This document shows positions 7,665 to 19,237 of a stretch of 33,077 nucleotides of DNA, piece after piece; the stretch's first letter is position 1; every line of letters begins with the position of its first letter. The translations under genes were made by a program, and so were the position numbers. Origin of the DNA: Deltaproteobacteria bacterium (GTDB lineage: Bacteria; Desulfobacterota; Desulfobacteria; Desulfobacterales; B30-G6); the NCBI GenBank assembly GCA_003647375.1, contig QMMS01000012.1, positions 1 to 33,077 on the forward strand. The letters are read 5' to 3'. A model generated the notes under the pieces. That model did no database searches. It had not been told where the DNA came from and worked only from the letters and a program-made list of their open reading frames with translations.

Positions 7665-8507
7665 GTGCAAAATCCATATGTACCTTATCCGGTTCGCATC
7701 GATGACATAACCGTTGCAACCGAAGATAAAAGTCTGAAAACATTCAAGTTTATTTTTTTGAATGACGGTGATGAGGAAAAATTTTCCTATAACGCCGGCC
7801 AGTTTGCGGAACTTTCCGTGGCAGGTATCGGGGAAATCCCCATCGGTATCGCTTCTTCGCCGGTTGAAAAGGGTTTTGTAAAATTCACTGTATTTAAAGC
7901 CGGTGTGGTGACATCGCATCTTCACAACATGAAGGTCGGGGACATCATGGGCCTTCGCGGTCCCCTGGGAAACTGGTATCCCTGGGACCTTTTGGAAGGA
8001 AAAAATATTCTTATTGTCGGTGGCGGTTTTGCATTTACAACCCTTCGCTCTTCCATCGTCACCATGCTGAATCCTGAGAACCGATCGAAATTCGGAAATA
8101 TCGATGTCGTTTACGGTGCCAGGACACCTGGAATGCTGCTGTACAAGGACGAACTGATCGAATGGGAAAAACGAGATGACATCAACATGCACCTCACCAT
8201 CGATGCCCCTGCCGAGGGGTGGGAATACAATGTGGGCTTCACACCTCCGGTGACGGAACAGAAAGCACCCCAGGGCGATGACGATACCTACGCAATTGTC
8301 TGTGGTCCGCCGGTCATGATTAAATTTACGCTGCCCGTGCTCGAAAAGCTAGGCTATGCCCATGACCACATCATCATGTCCCTGGAAAATCGAATGAAAT
8401 GTGGGTTTGGCATGTGTGGCCGATGCGGTATCGGCAAAGAACTGGTGTGCAAGGACGGTCCCGTGTTTACACTGGACCAGATCAACCAGACACCCAGAGA
8501 GTATTAG
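7665..8507 (+). CDS. floxA: FloxA-like NAD(P)H:ferredoxin-type flavoprotein (AsrB/HydG family)
   Basis: This FAD- and NAD(P)-binding subunit of the ferredoxin-NADP reductase superfamily exchanges electrons with NAD(P)H in the cytoplasm. The N-terminal FAD barrel contains AGQFAELSV and GIASSP. The nucleotide domain has ILIVGGGFAFTTLRS near 110-125 and CGPPVMIKFT near 210. The C-terminus carries a [2Fe-2S] motif, KCGFGMCGRCGIG followed by a later Cys in LVCKDG. I chose GTG 7665 because GGAGG (7655-7659) sits five bases before it and the product then begins MQNPYVPYPV, as relatives do. An ATG at 7653 lies upstream of that ribosome binding site. The product is 280 residues. This is a second pyridine-nucleotide site besides the NuoF-like subunit. 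Which of NADH or NADPH it uses cannot be read. Confidence 0.87.
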   Translation: MQNPYVPYPVRIDDITVATEDKSLKTFKFIFLNDGDEEKFSYNAGQFAELSVAGIGEIPIGIASSPVEKGFVKFTVFKAGVVTSHLHNMKVGDIMGLRGPLGNWYPWDLLEGKNILIVGGGFAFTTLRSSIVTMLNPENRSKFGNIDVVYGARTPGMLLYKDELIEWEKRDDINMHLTIDAPAEGWEYNVGFTPPVTEQKAPQGDDDTYAIVCGPPVMIKFTLPVLEKLGYAHDHIIMSLENRMKCGFGMCGRCGIGKELVCKDGPVFTLDQINQTPREY

Positions 8508-8555
8508 ACGAAGATGTACGTCCAACCTGTTTTTCAGGATAGCCCATTTTTCGTG

Positions 8556-8584
8556 TTGACAATGATTCGCTTATCATTTATTTA
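8556..8584 (+). promoter_or_regulatory. Candidate sigma-70-type promoter of dsrC
   Basis: A consensus -35 box TTGACA lies at 8556-8561 and a weak -10 box TATTTA at 8579-8584, with a 17-base spacer in an AT-rich stretch. It lies between floxA and dsrC, so dsrC is probably transcribed separately from the flox genes. Confidence 0.5.
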
Positions 8585-8662
8585 TATTCTTTCTAAAAAT
8601 ATTAAGGTCGGGAAAAAACCTGGCAAAAGAAAATCTATTATCAAATAAAGGAGGGTTGTTAA

Positions 8663-8980
8663 ATGCCGGACGTAGAATTTATGGGTAAAACATTTGGTGT
8701 TGACGAAGATGGATTCATCGATTCCTATGAAAACTGGAGTCAAGAATGGGTTCAGCTGGTAAAGAAAGAAGAAGGTATCGAAGAATTGAATGATGAACAC
8801 CAGAAGGTCATTACTGTTCTCAGAGAGTACTATGAGAAAAACGGAATTGCCCCAATGGTTCGTGTTCTTTCAAAAGTGACCGGATTCAAACTGAAACACA
8901 TCTATGAGCTCTTCCCGTCAGGACCTGGCAAGGGAGCATGTAAGATGGCCGGTCTTCCGAAACCAACCGGGTGTGTATAA
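8663..8980 (+). CDS. dsrC: DsrC sulfur-carrier protein
   Basis: DsrC is the small cytoplasmic co-substrate of dissimilatory sulfite reductase: it leaves the DsrAB reaction as a trisulfide that is then reduced by membrane DsrMKJOP. The 105-residue product has the family's length and both functional cysteines in the C-terminal arm, C93 in GKGACKMAG and the penultimate C104 in GLPKPTGCV, ten residues apart. Both are needed for DsrC activity, which distinguishes it from TusE-like proteins with one Cys. ATG 8663 follows a strong ribosome binding site AAGGAGGG. The gene has its own likely promoter and a strong terminator, fitting a highly expressed monocistronic gene, as dsrC usually is in sulfate reducers. 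Its place next to an NAD(P)H/Hdr-type complex is notable, but coupling is inference. Confidence 0.96.
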   Translation: MPDVEFMGKTFGVDEDGFIDSYENWSQEWVQLVKKEEGIEELNDEHQKVITVLREYYEKNGIAPMVRVLSKVTGFKLKHIYELFPSGPGKGACKMAGLPKPTGCV

Positions 8981-9021
8981 TCTGCTCGGATAACAATCGA
9001 TTGACCGTGTTTGTTTATGAC

Positions 9022-9055
9022 AAAGGCTCTGCAGTTCCTGCAGAGCCTTTTTTTT
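9022..9055 (+). terminator. Rho-independent terminator of dsrC
   Basis: A 13-bp perfect stem (9022-9034 with 9038-9050), AAAGGCTCTGCAG, has a 3-base loop TTC and runs into a tract of eight T (9048-9055). It lies 42 bases after the dsrC stop. Confidence 0.93.
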
Positions 9056-9076
9056 GTTGAGCCCATTGGAGGCACG

Positions 9077-9466
9077 ATGATCCTGACCGTCAAAACAAAA
9101 CAACAGACAGAACTCATCGATATTACCACCAAGGTAAAAACAGCACTGCAACCCCATGATATTCAGGATGGTTTCTGTTTTCTTTACGTCCCCCACACCA
9201 CTGCCGCGGTGACAATCAACGAAAGTGCCGACCCAAGTGTCCAATCAGACATATTGATGGTTCTCAACCAGATCATACCCTGGGAATCAGAATACCGCCA
9301 TCTGGAAGGAAATTCACCAGCACATATCAAATCAACGTTGGTGGGAGCTTCAGAGATGATAGCCATTGAAAACGGGCAACTGGTGCTGGGAACATGGCAA
9401 GGCATTTTCTTCTGTGAATTCGATGGGCCACGAACCCGGAAGCTACATGTGAGACTGATGGTGTAA
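9077..9466 (+). CDS. yjbQ: YjbQ/UPF0047 family protein
   Basis: This 129-residue protein belongs to the YjbQ family (UPF0047), whose members have been reported with weak thiamine-phosphate synthase activity; the physiological role is not settled. Family marks are PHTTAAVTINESADP, HxEGNSPAHIKSTLVG, and the C-terminal GTWQGIFFCEFDGPR with conserved Trp and Gly residues. Length is typical. I chose ATG 9077 because TTGGAGG sits just before it; an in-frame ATG at 9011 would run through the dsrC terminator. The gene begins 22 bases beyond that terminator and may depend on readthrough or on an unrecognised promoter. The downstream gap is repeat-rich. Confidence 0.9.
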   Translation: MILTVKTKQQTELIDITTKVKTALQPHDIQDGFCFLYVPHTTAAVTINESADPSVQSDILMVLNQIIPWESEYRHLEGNSPAHIKSTLVGASEMIAIENGQLVLGTWQGIFFCEFDGPRTRKLHVRLMV

Positions 9467-9761
9467 AACAAAGGGTTCGAGGGTCCGAGGGGGATACAAG
9501 GGTTGGAGGGGTGAGATAAGAGGGTTGAAGGGTCTGAGGTTTGGAGGGTTTGAGGGTTAGCTATTAGCTGTAAGCTATAACTCAACTTTCGGTTTTCGCC
9601 ATTGATTGAGCGAAATGGGTGATCCAATGGCGATTTGCGCTGTTTGAGCCAATTAGGGCTCCTTACATCAGCGCATGACAATGAACAATCCAATATGAAA
9701 ATAATGAAGCATCTTACCATAAAATAGTTTACAACCGCCGATAAAGGATTGATTACCCAGC
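9467..9761. repeat. Repeat-rich gap: G-rich tract and half copy of palindromic repeat A
   Basis: Bases 9473-9557 are a degenerate GGGTTYGAGGGT-type tract with many GGG runs on the + strand. A short TAGCTATTAGCTGTAAGC repeat follows. Bases 9576-9701 are a copy of repeat A, nearly identical to 19496-19622 over most of its length (core around AGCGAAATGGGTGATCCAAT). The inverted right arm present in the second copy is missing here. No gene is seen. Confidence 0.7.
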
Positions 9762-10217
9762 ATGGCATTGCTTGACCATATCGACAAAAAAATTCTGAAC
9801 CGGATACAATCCGACTTCCCTATTACCCATAGCCCTTACCGTGCAGTGGCCGACCGTCTCAACTTGCGGGAAGCCGATGTTCTCGAACGGGTATCCAGAA
9901 TGAGAGAGCAAGGTCTCATACGGCGGATTGGTGGGAATTTTGTCCCGGAAAAATTAGGTTATGTCAGCACCCTCTGTGCCGCGTCAGTCCCACAGGATAA
10001 AATTCAACACTTCACCGGAATCGTCAACCAATACCCGGGTGTAACCCATAATTACCAGCGCGACAACCGCTTCAATATCTGGTTCACCTTCATTGCACTC
10101 TCCAGGGAAAATATCGAAATCAATCTTCAACGGATTGCCCAAAAAACAGGTATCGAAAAGATACTCAATCTACCTGCAACGCACGTTTTTAAGATCAAAG
10201 CACATTTCAATCTATAG
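9762..10217 (+). CDS. ahbA: Siroheme decarboxylase subunit (AhbA-like, Lrp/AsnC fold)
   Basis: AhbA and AhbB together decarboxylate siroheme to didecarboxysiroheme in the alternative heme pathway of sulfate reducers and archaea. They have the Lrp/AsnC fold but are enzymes. The 151-residue product shows an N-terminal winged-helix (ILNRIQSDFP, PYRAVADRL, GLIRRIGGNF) and a C-terminal ligand-binding half with LGYVSTLCAASVP and PGVTHNYQRDNRFNIWFTFIA. The THNYxR and NxWFT pattern points to AhbA rather than AhbB; this assignment is by recall. No AhbB, AhbC or AhbD gene is in the window. The histidine kinase gene begins four bases after the stop, so the two are in one operon. A transcription-regulator role (Lrp type) is the less likely alternative. 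Confidence 0.75.
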   Translation: MALLDHIDKKILNRIQSDFPITHSPYRAVADRLNLREADVLERVSRMREQGLIRRIGGNFVPEKLGYVSTLCAASVPQDKIQHFTGIVNQYPGVTHNYQRDNRFNIWFTFIALSRENIEINLQRIAQKTGIEKILNLPATHVFKIKAHFNL

Positions 10218-10221
10218 GAAA

Positions 10222-13089
10222 ATGGACAACAAAACACCCCTCTACAACAGCCGTATATCGAATACCTATCTGGAATATATTTCCAGTAATTACCCTGAAC
10301 TGGAAATTCCACCCCTTCTTGAGTATGCCGGGATTGAAAACTATGAAGCGGAAGACCCTGCGCACTGGTTGACCCAGGACCAGGTTGACCGGCTTCATGA
10401 AATTATGGTGGCAAAAACCGGCAACCCGAACCTTGCCAGAGATGCCGGTAGATATACCATTCTCTCCAAAAAAATCGGCGCTATAAAACAGTACACGTTG
10501 GGACTCATGAGCCCTGCCATGGTATACCTTGCCACCGGCAAGCTTTACCGCACCATGAGCCGCGGTGCCCGCATCGAAACAAAGAGCATCAGCTCTAACC
10601 AGGTTCAACTCACAGCCACCCCCAACAACGGTGTGGATGAAAAGCCTTATCAGTGTGCCAACCGCACGGGAACACTCGAGTCCTTGGCGAAACTCTTTAC
10701 CAACGATTTTGCCACGGTAAAGCACCCGCAATGTTATCACCGGGGAGACGAAGCCTGTATTTACATGATATCGTGGAAGACGGCCAAATCCATGCTCTGG
10801 ATCCGTACCAGCAAATATGCGCTTCTGCTTACCCTGCTCTTGACCGCTGTTTCCGGCTTGGTGTTTACCATGACACCTACATTGATGGTGTTTTTGGTGT
10901 CCGGCCTGGTGACGATAGTTACCTACTTCCAGGCTATCCGTTTGAAAAACAGGGAGCTGTCCCGGACGATTACATCCCAGGGAAATTCAGCCAAAAACCT
11001 CCTCAACGCCGCCAATGAGCGCTACAACGAAATGTCCGTAATCCAGGAGATTTCCTCTGAATCGTCGGCCACCCTGGAAGTGAATCGCTTGATTCACAGG
11101 GTCATACCCATCATGCAAAAGCGCTTGAACTTTGACAGGGCTGTGCTCATGTTGATACAAAATGATTCCGGCACCCTGGAATATGTGGCAAGCTACGGGC
11201 AAACCGATGAGCAGTTGAAGGTATTGAAGCAGGCCCGGTTCAACTTGAAAAATCCCAAAGCCAAGGGACCGTTCGTAAAAGCCGTCAAAGAGCAGCGGCC
11301 GTTTCTTGTGGACGATGTCGACAAAATCGTTTCCTCGCTCTCCACAAACAGTAAGGTCTTTGCCGAAACCATTGCATCCCCCTCCTTTATCTGTGTCCCT
11401 CTCGTGTATAACCAGAAGGCTTTCGGTATTCTGGCCGTGGACAACTGGAATTCCCAAAAGCCGCTGACCAAGAGTGACATCGGCATTTTAAATGGAATTG
11501 CATCACAGATCGCGGCAGGAATTGCCAATGCCGATTCCTTTAAAAAACTGCAGAAAAGCGAAAAAGAATTCAGAAAACTCTACAAGGAATCGAAACGGGA
11601 CGAACATCTGTACCGTTCATTGATCCATTCATCAGCGGATGCCATTGTCACCTGCGACCTGGGTGGACACATCAAATATACCAGCCCCGAATTCGAAAAT
11701 GTGTTCGGGTGGTCCATCACAGAACTGCAGGGTTTGCCACTCACCTTTATATCCGAGCCCGAGTACGAGACCTGCCATTCAATGATTAGAGAGGTCGCGG
11801 AAAGCGGGAATCCCCATCGCGGCCTTGTATCGAAATGCACCACCAAGGGGGGGGACCTTCTGGATGTTCTCATCAGCGCGTCCCGCTATGACGACCACAA
11901 CGGCGACGCACTGGGGCTGCTTCTCATCATAAGGGATATCTCCGAGAACAAACGCCTTGAAACCCAGCTACTTCAAGCTCAGAAAATGGAAGCCATCGGC
12001 ACCCTTGCGGGGGGCATCGCACACGACTTCAACAACCTTCTTGCCGTTATCAAGGGCAATCTATCCCTGATGAGACTCGATTTTGATGCCGACCACCCCA
12101 TCATGGCCAGGATACAGAATATCGATCAGCAGGTGGACAGCGGTGCCAAGTTAACAAGTCAGTTTCTCGGTTATGCCAGAAAAGGCAGCTATGAAGTCAA
12201 GCCCCTCGATATTGTGCGCGTAGTGAATGAAAGTTCACAGGCCTTTGGAAGAGCCCGCAAGGAAGTCATTCTAGATGCTTACCTTCCGGAGAACAAACTG
12301 ATCATTGAAGCTGATCAGACCCAGTTGGAACAGGTTCTCTTCAACCTGTTTGTGAATGCGGCCGATGCCATGCCCAACGGCGGCACTCTGACCCTCAAGG
12401 CGGATCGACTCTCCGCCAAAGAGATTCTCGAAGAAAATTTCAGACCCAAACCCGGAACCTATATCCTCATCGAGGTTTCGGACACCGGCATCGGCATGAG
12501 TCCCGAAATTCAAAAACGCATGTTCGACCCCTTGTTCACAACCAAGAAAATGGGCAAAGGTACCGGACTCGGTTTGGCTTCCGTTTACGGCATCATCCAG
12601 TCCTACAAGGGATATATTACCGTCACATCGGAAGAGGGAGAGGGAACCCGTGTCAGAATCTATCTGCCGGCATCAGACAAATCTTCAAGCCGGACCCAAG
12701 AGACCAACGGGCCTATCGACCACGGCAAGGGAACCATACTGCTGGTGGATGACGAGGTCAGCCTGCTCCAGGTCGGTTCAGAAATGCTTGCAGCCCTTGG
12801 ATATAAAGTCTTGTCGGCGGACAACGGTCAGGATGCGATAGACATTTTCACGACGCACAAGAAAAAAATCGACCTGGTTATCCTGGATATGATTATGCCC
12901 GGCATGACCGGCGGTGACGTTTTTGTGCGGTTGAAAGAAATTGATCCGAATATAAATGCCATATTATCCAGTGGCTACAGCCTGGACGATCAGGGGAAAA
13001 GAATTATGGATAGCGGCTTTCGTTGCTTCATGCAAAAACCATTCGGAATGAAAGATCTCTCCATCAAAATCAAGGAAGTCTTGACGTGA
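10222..13089 (+). CDS. Hybrid sensor histidine kinase: unknown sensor - 2 TM - GAF - PAS - HisKA - HATPase - REC
   Basis: A 955-residue membrane sensor kinase that would autophosphorylate His601 and pass phosphate to its own receiver. Residues 1-190 form an N-terminal domain that I do not recognise securely; its end (HPQCYHRGDEACIYMISW) has the Cys/Gly pattern of V4R-like small-molecule domains. Two hydrophobic helices follow (about 198-240). Then come a coiled region, a GAF domain (about 275-440), a PAS domain (about 460-575), the H-box GGIAHDFNN, the N-box NLFVNAADAMPNGG, DTGIGM and GKGTGLGLASVYGI. The receiver has LLVDDE, phosphoacceptor Asp889 and a Lys in MQKPF. I chose ATG 10222 (RBS TAGGAA) over an upstream ATG at 10093 within ahbA. 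The stop overlaps the start of the following gene by four bases (GTGA). No output regulator is present nearby. Confidence 0.9.
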   Translation: MDNKTPLYNSRISNTYLEYISSNYPELEIPPLLEYAGIENYEAEDPAHWLTQDQVDRLHEIMVAKTGNPNLARDAGRYTILSKKIGAIKQYTLGLMSPAMVYLATGKLYRTMSRGARIETKSISSNQVQLTATPNNGVDEKPYQCANRTGTLESLAKLFTNDFATVKHPQCYHRGDEACIYMISWKTAKSMLWIRTSKYALLLTLLLTAVSGLVFTMTPTLMVFLVSGLVTIVTYFQAIRLKNRELSRTITSQGNSAKNLLNAANERYNEMSVIQEISSESSATLEVNRLIHRVIPIMQKRLNFDRAVLMLIQNDSGTLEYVASYGQTDEQLKVLKQARFNLKNPKAKGPFVKAVKEQRPFLVDDVDKIVSSLSTNSKVFAETIASPSFICVPLVYNQKAFGILAVDNWNSQKPLTKSDIGILNGIASQIAAGIANADSFKKLQKSEKEFRKLYKESKRDEHLYRSLIHSSADAIVTCDLGGHIKYTSPEFENVFGWSITELQGLPLTFISEPEYETCHSMIREVAESGNPHRGLVSKCTTKGGDLLDVLISASRYDDHNGDALGLLLIIRDISENKRLETQLLQAQKMEAIGTLAGGIAHDFNNLLAVIKGNLSLMRLDFDADHPIMARIQNIDQQVDSGAKLTSQFLGYARKGSYEVKPLDIVRVVNESSQAFGRARKEVILDAYLPENKLIIEADQTQLEQVLFNLFVNAADAMPNGGTLTLKADRLSAKEILEENFRPKPGTYILIEVSDTGIGMSPEIQKRMFDPLFTTKKMGKGTGLGLASVYGIIQSYKGYITVTSEEGEGTRVRIYLPASDKSSSRTQETNGPIDHGKGTILLVDDEVSLLQVGSEMLAALGYKVLSADNGQDAIDIFTTHKKKIDLVILDMIMPGMTGGDVFVRLKEIDPNINAILSSGYSLDDQGKRIMDSGFRCFMQKPFGMKDLSIKIKEVLT

Positions 13090-13895
13090 AAGATCTACGC
13101 ATCGCAGTTGTGGTCTGTAATGCCAGGGTCGGGGAAATTCGGCAGAACCTGGACAAAGTAATCGCCTTTGCCAAAAAAGCCCGAAATGCTGCAGCAGATA
13201 TTGTATGCTTCCCTGAGTTGAACATTACCGGATACAGTAATCATGTGGATCTTATAGGTGTTGCAGAACCGATTCCAGGCCCAATCAGTGAAGCTCTTTC
13301 CAATATAGCAGCTTCGCATGAACTCCTCATCCTGGCCGGCATGGCGGAAAAAGGAAATCATGGCCGGACCTATGCCACCCACATGATCGCCATGCCGGAT
13401 GGTGACTTGAAAACATACAGAAAAAGTCACATCGCACCACCCGAAAAAGAGATCTACAGTCCAGGAAATACCATTCCGATCTTTACTTTCAAAGAATCTA
13501 CTTTCGGCATCCAGTTGTGCTATGATACGCACTTCCCTGAACTCAGCACGAAAATGACCATCAAGGGTGCTGAAATCCTTTTTCTACCGCACGCCTCCCC
13601 CAGAGGGCTGGCTATAGATAAACACCGGTCATGGATGCGCCATCTGACCGCCAGAGCTTTTGATAACAGCGTCTTTGTGGTTGCATGCAACCAGACGGGT
13701 TACAACGGGAAAGGACTTACGTTCCCTGGCAATGCCGTGGTTTTAGATCCAGCCGGAAACATCATCGGACAAAGCCTCAGCAGCAGGGAGACAATGATAC
13801 TCGTGGATCTCAAGGCCGAGGTCTTTGACAATATCCGCAGCAACCGCATGCATTTTTTCCTCCCCAACAGGAGACCGGAATTATATGAAGTTTAG
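13086..13895 (+). CDS. Carbon-nitrogen hydrolase (nitrilase superfamily)
   Basis: The 269-residue product belongs to the nitrilase superfamily, which hydrolyses amide or nitrile C-N bonds. The catalytic triad is visible: Glu44 in CFPELN, Lys113 in YRKSHI, and Cys145 in GIQLCYDTHFPE. The length suits a single-domain amidase of the omega-amidase or N-carbamoylputrescine-amidase type, but the substrate cannot be read. Start: GTG 13086 overlaps the kinase stop in GTGA, implying translational coupling; an upstream in-frame ATG at 13023 would lie inside the kinase gene. It is the last gene of the ahbA-kinase operon. Confidence 0.9.
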   Translation: MKDLRIAVVVCNARVGEIRQNLDKVIAFAKKARNAAADIVCFPELNITGYSNHVDLIGVAEPIPGPISEALSNIAASHELLILAGMAEKGNHGRTYATHMIAMPDGDLKTYRKSHIAPPEKEIYSPGNTIPIFTFKESTFGIQLCYDTHFPELSTKMTIKGAEILFLPHASPRGLAIDKHRSWMRHLTARAFDNSVFVVACNQTGYNGKGLTFPGNAVVLDPAGNIIGQSLSSRETMILVDLKAEVFDNIRSNRMHFFLPNRRPELYEV

Positions 13896-14040
13896 ATTTG
13901 AATGCACCGACAATATCCCCCAATCCCCGTTGTAGGGGCAGGCCTTGTGTCTGCCCGTTTTGGCGAATCGATTTCGGTTGCTCGGGCTCCCACAAGGGGC
14001 ACCCCTACGATGGAAATAAAACCGTGGATGTGATTTGGCC
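13896..14040. repeat. Short inverted repeat between convergent genes
   Basis: A unit around TTGTAGGGGCAGGCCTTGTG (13932-13951) faces an imperfect complement ending CACAAGGGGCACCCCTACGA (13991-14010). It forms a long stem between the convergent nitrilase and ykgJ-like genes and could act as a transcription stop. Similar units are common in this group of bacteria. Confidence 0.5.
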
Positions 14041-14688
14041 TTATTGTATGTCGTAACCCGCGGATTTTAACGTAACCGTGAGCGGTCGCCCAAATAAGAA
14101 ATCGGTCATATCGGGTGCTACATTGCCGTTTTCCAGGACTAGCTGTCGAATAGCACTGTCATATTGAATTGCCCCGGTGATCACGTCCTGGGCCTGTTTG
14201 CTGAGCACTCCGTGAAAATCCTGGATCGCACGGTTGATCGCATCATGGGCACACTGCTTTTCATGGTCAGCGATGAGCTCCCACAGCCCCTCTATACCGG
14301 CAAGAATATCCTGGCGGGTCAATCTGTCCTTTTCATAGACAGCTTCGATATCCCGTGTGTCCCAACATTTCAACAACCGGCACTCAAGGGGCCGATGGTC
14401 ATATATACTGCAGGATTTATCTCTTTTTTGAAAAAATACACACTCCCATGAAGGGCTTTTACCCTTGATCTTGATAATATCGGAATCGGCTGGTTTGAGC
14501 TGTCCCTGAACATTGTCATGAACGAATTCTCCCTTGCGGATGGTGTAAAGATAGCGCGTGTGAATGGTCCCGTTCTCGATGAGGTACCTGTCTTGTATAT
14601 GAAAGGAGGGGCCTCCTTTTTCACAACATGTACCACAGCGGATGCATTGTGCCTTTGTTCCGGAAGGTCTGTCTTTAATCGGTTGCAT
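14041..14688 (-). CDS. YkgJ-family cysteine-cluster protein
   Basis: A 215-residue protein with the YkgJ/UPF0153 zinc- or iron-chelating cysteine pattern. Visible are CIRCGTCCEKGGPSF near residues 15-29, then CVFFQKRDKSCSIYDHRPLECRLLKC near 82-107. Function of the family is not established; some members have been proposed to handle metals. The remainder (about 110-215) is mostly helical without a motif I can name. It stands alone on the - strand, convergent with the nitrilase gene, and begins next to a repeat-rich gap. Confidence 0.85.
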   Translation of the reverse strand: MQPIKDRPSGTKAQCIRCGTCCEKGGPSFHIQDRYLIENGTIHTRYLYTIRKGEFVHDNVQGQLKPADSDIIKIKGKSPSWECVFFQKRDKSCSIYDHRPLECRLLKCWDTRDIEAVYEKDRLTRQDILAGIEGLWELIADHEKQCAHDAINRAIQDFHGVLSKQAQDVITGAIQYDSAIRQLVLENGNVAPDMTDFLFGRPLTVTLKSAGYDIQ

Positions 14689-15034
14689 GACCGTACCTTT
14701 TGATTGTTTTTCTTTAGGAAATCACCCTATATATGCTATACACAACTTCAAACGCCCCGAGGGCTCAGTCAACAACCACCCCTAAAAAGGGCTAATATAT
14801 CTCACAGAGATCACAGAGCCGCAGAGAAATATTTTCCCCATGATGCGGTTTTGTCTGATCTTCCCTCTAAAAAATCAGACAAAAATAATGGCACTCTGTG
14901 TTCTCTGCGGGCTCGAGCGTAAGCGGGCGAGAGGAATAAAATCCCTCTCCTATCCGCAAAGCAAAGCTTGGACCATCAGCTGAGTTGAAGGTTTAAGGAC
15001 CAATTAAATAGCAACGCCACAGGAGATGTATAGA
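14689..15034. repeat. Repeat-rich gap upstream of the thioesterase gene
   Basis: No gene is seen. A CACAGAGATCACAGAGCCGC unit (about 14802-14821) has an approximate complement near 14892-14911 (CTCTGTGTTCTCTGCGGG), flanking a perfect inner inverted repeat TTTTGTCTGAT / ATCAGACAAAA (about 14847-14886). This CACAGAG-type repeat is a familiar filler in Desulfobacterota genomes. The end of the gap carries the thioesterase ribosome binding site. Confidence 0.55.
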
Positions 15035-15523
15035 ATGCCAAAACGAACCCGAACCATTCAATGGGAAGATCCGCAGATCAGTTCAAGAGACACAAAAAAC
15101 ATCAGCGGTCTGGACTACCTTTGCGCCATCAGGGATGGCAACATTGCGCCAGCACCGGCAGCCAACCTGGTGGGATATCATATCGTGAACGCCGTTACCG
15201 GTCAGGCCGTGTTTGAACTCAAGCCGTCCGAATATCACTACAATCCCTTCTCGACCGTTCACGGCGGCATGCTCTCCACGCTCCTGGACACGGCCATGGC
15301 AGCCGCCGTTATGACCGTCCTGCCCGCGGGCAAGGCTTGCTCCACATTGGAATTGAAGGTCAGTTTTATTCGTCCGGTAAGCAGCAGGACGGGGCCGGTA
15401 ACGGCCAAGGCCAACATTATTCATGCCGGAAATCGGATTGCAACAGTTGAAGGACGTCTTTTCGATGGAAACGAAAAACTGTATGCACACGCCACCAGTA
15501 CCTGTTTGATTGTTAAAATATAA
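15035..15523 (+). CDS. PaaI-type hotdog thioesterase
   Basis: The 162-residue product has the PaaI/YbgC-type hotdog fold: NPFSTVHGGMLSTLLDTAM with the catalytic-site HGG and Asp, then LKVSFIRPV and AHATSTCLIV at the end. Such enzymes hydrolyse acyl-CoA thioesters, often phenylacetyl- or other aromatic CoAs; the substrate here is unknown. ATG 15035 is nine bases after AGGAG (15021-15025). An in-frame ATG at 15026 lies immediately against that site and is less likely. The stop codon sits within the left arm of a terminator shared with the convergent nifJ. Confidence 0.88.
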   Translation: MPKRTRTIQWEDPQISSRDTKNISGLDYLCAIRDGNIAPAPAANLVGYHIVNAVTGQAVFELKPSEYHYNPFSTVHGGMLSTLLDTAMAAAVMTVLPAGKACSTLELKVSFIRPVSSRTGPVTAKANIIHAGNRIATVEGRLFDGNEKLYAHATSTCLIVKI

Positions 15524-15556
15524 AATCCCCCAAAAAGGGGGATTTTATATTTTTTT
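15515..15556. terminator. Bidirectional rho-independent terminator
   Basis: A perfect stem of about 15-17 bp (15515-15531 with 15537-15553) has a CCCCC/GGGGG core, an AAAAA loop, and T tracts readable in both directions. It lies between the convergent thioesterase and nifJ genes. Confidence 0.92.
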
Positions 15557-15596
15557 CAAAAGGACGTATTTATGGCAACCCTATAATTGCTCACGG

Positions 15597-19160
<3,564 letters not shown>

Positions 19161-19170
19161 TTATGTTTTA

Positions 19171-19195
19171 TTAGGCCAGGATGGTATTCTTGGCC
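19171..19195 (-). other. Hairpin in the nifJ leader
   Basis: AGGCCAGGA pairs with TTCTTGGCCT (one G-U) in the 5' untranslated part of nifJ, between the candidate promoter and the ribosome binding site. It lacks a T tract. It may stabilise or regulate the message; this is inference. Confidence 0.35.
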
Positions 19196-19237
19196 TCTCT
19201 CGTTTTTTACGTTAGCCCAAGTAAAAGAATTTTTTAG

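Noticed and set aside
7281..8192. Long - strand frame (303 codons) across floxB/floxA
   Set aside because: It spans two convincing + strand genes on the opposite strand and shows no motifs.
9011..9076. Upstream start for YjbQ at 9011
   Set aside because: It would translate through the dsrC terminator; the ATG at 9077 has a good ribosome binding site and matches the family start.
10093..10221. Upstream start for the histidine kinase at 10093
   Set aside because: It lies wholly inside ahbA in another frame; ATG 10222 has its own ribosome binding site.
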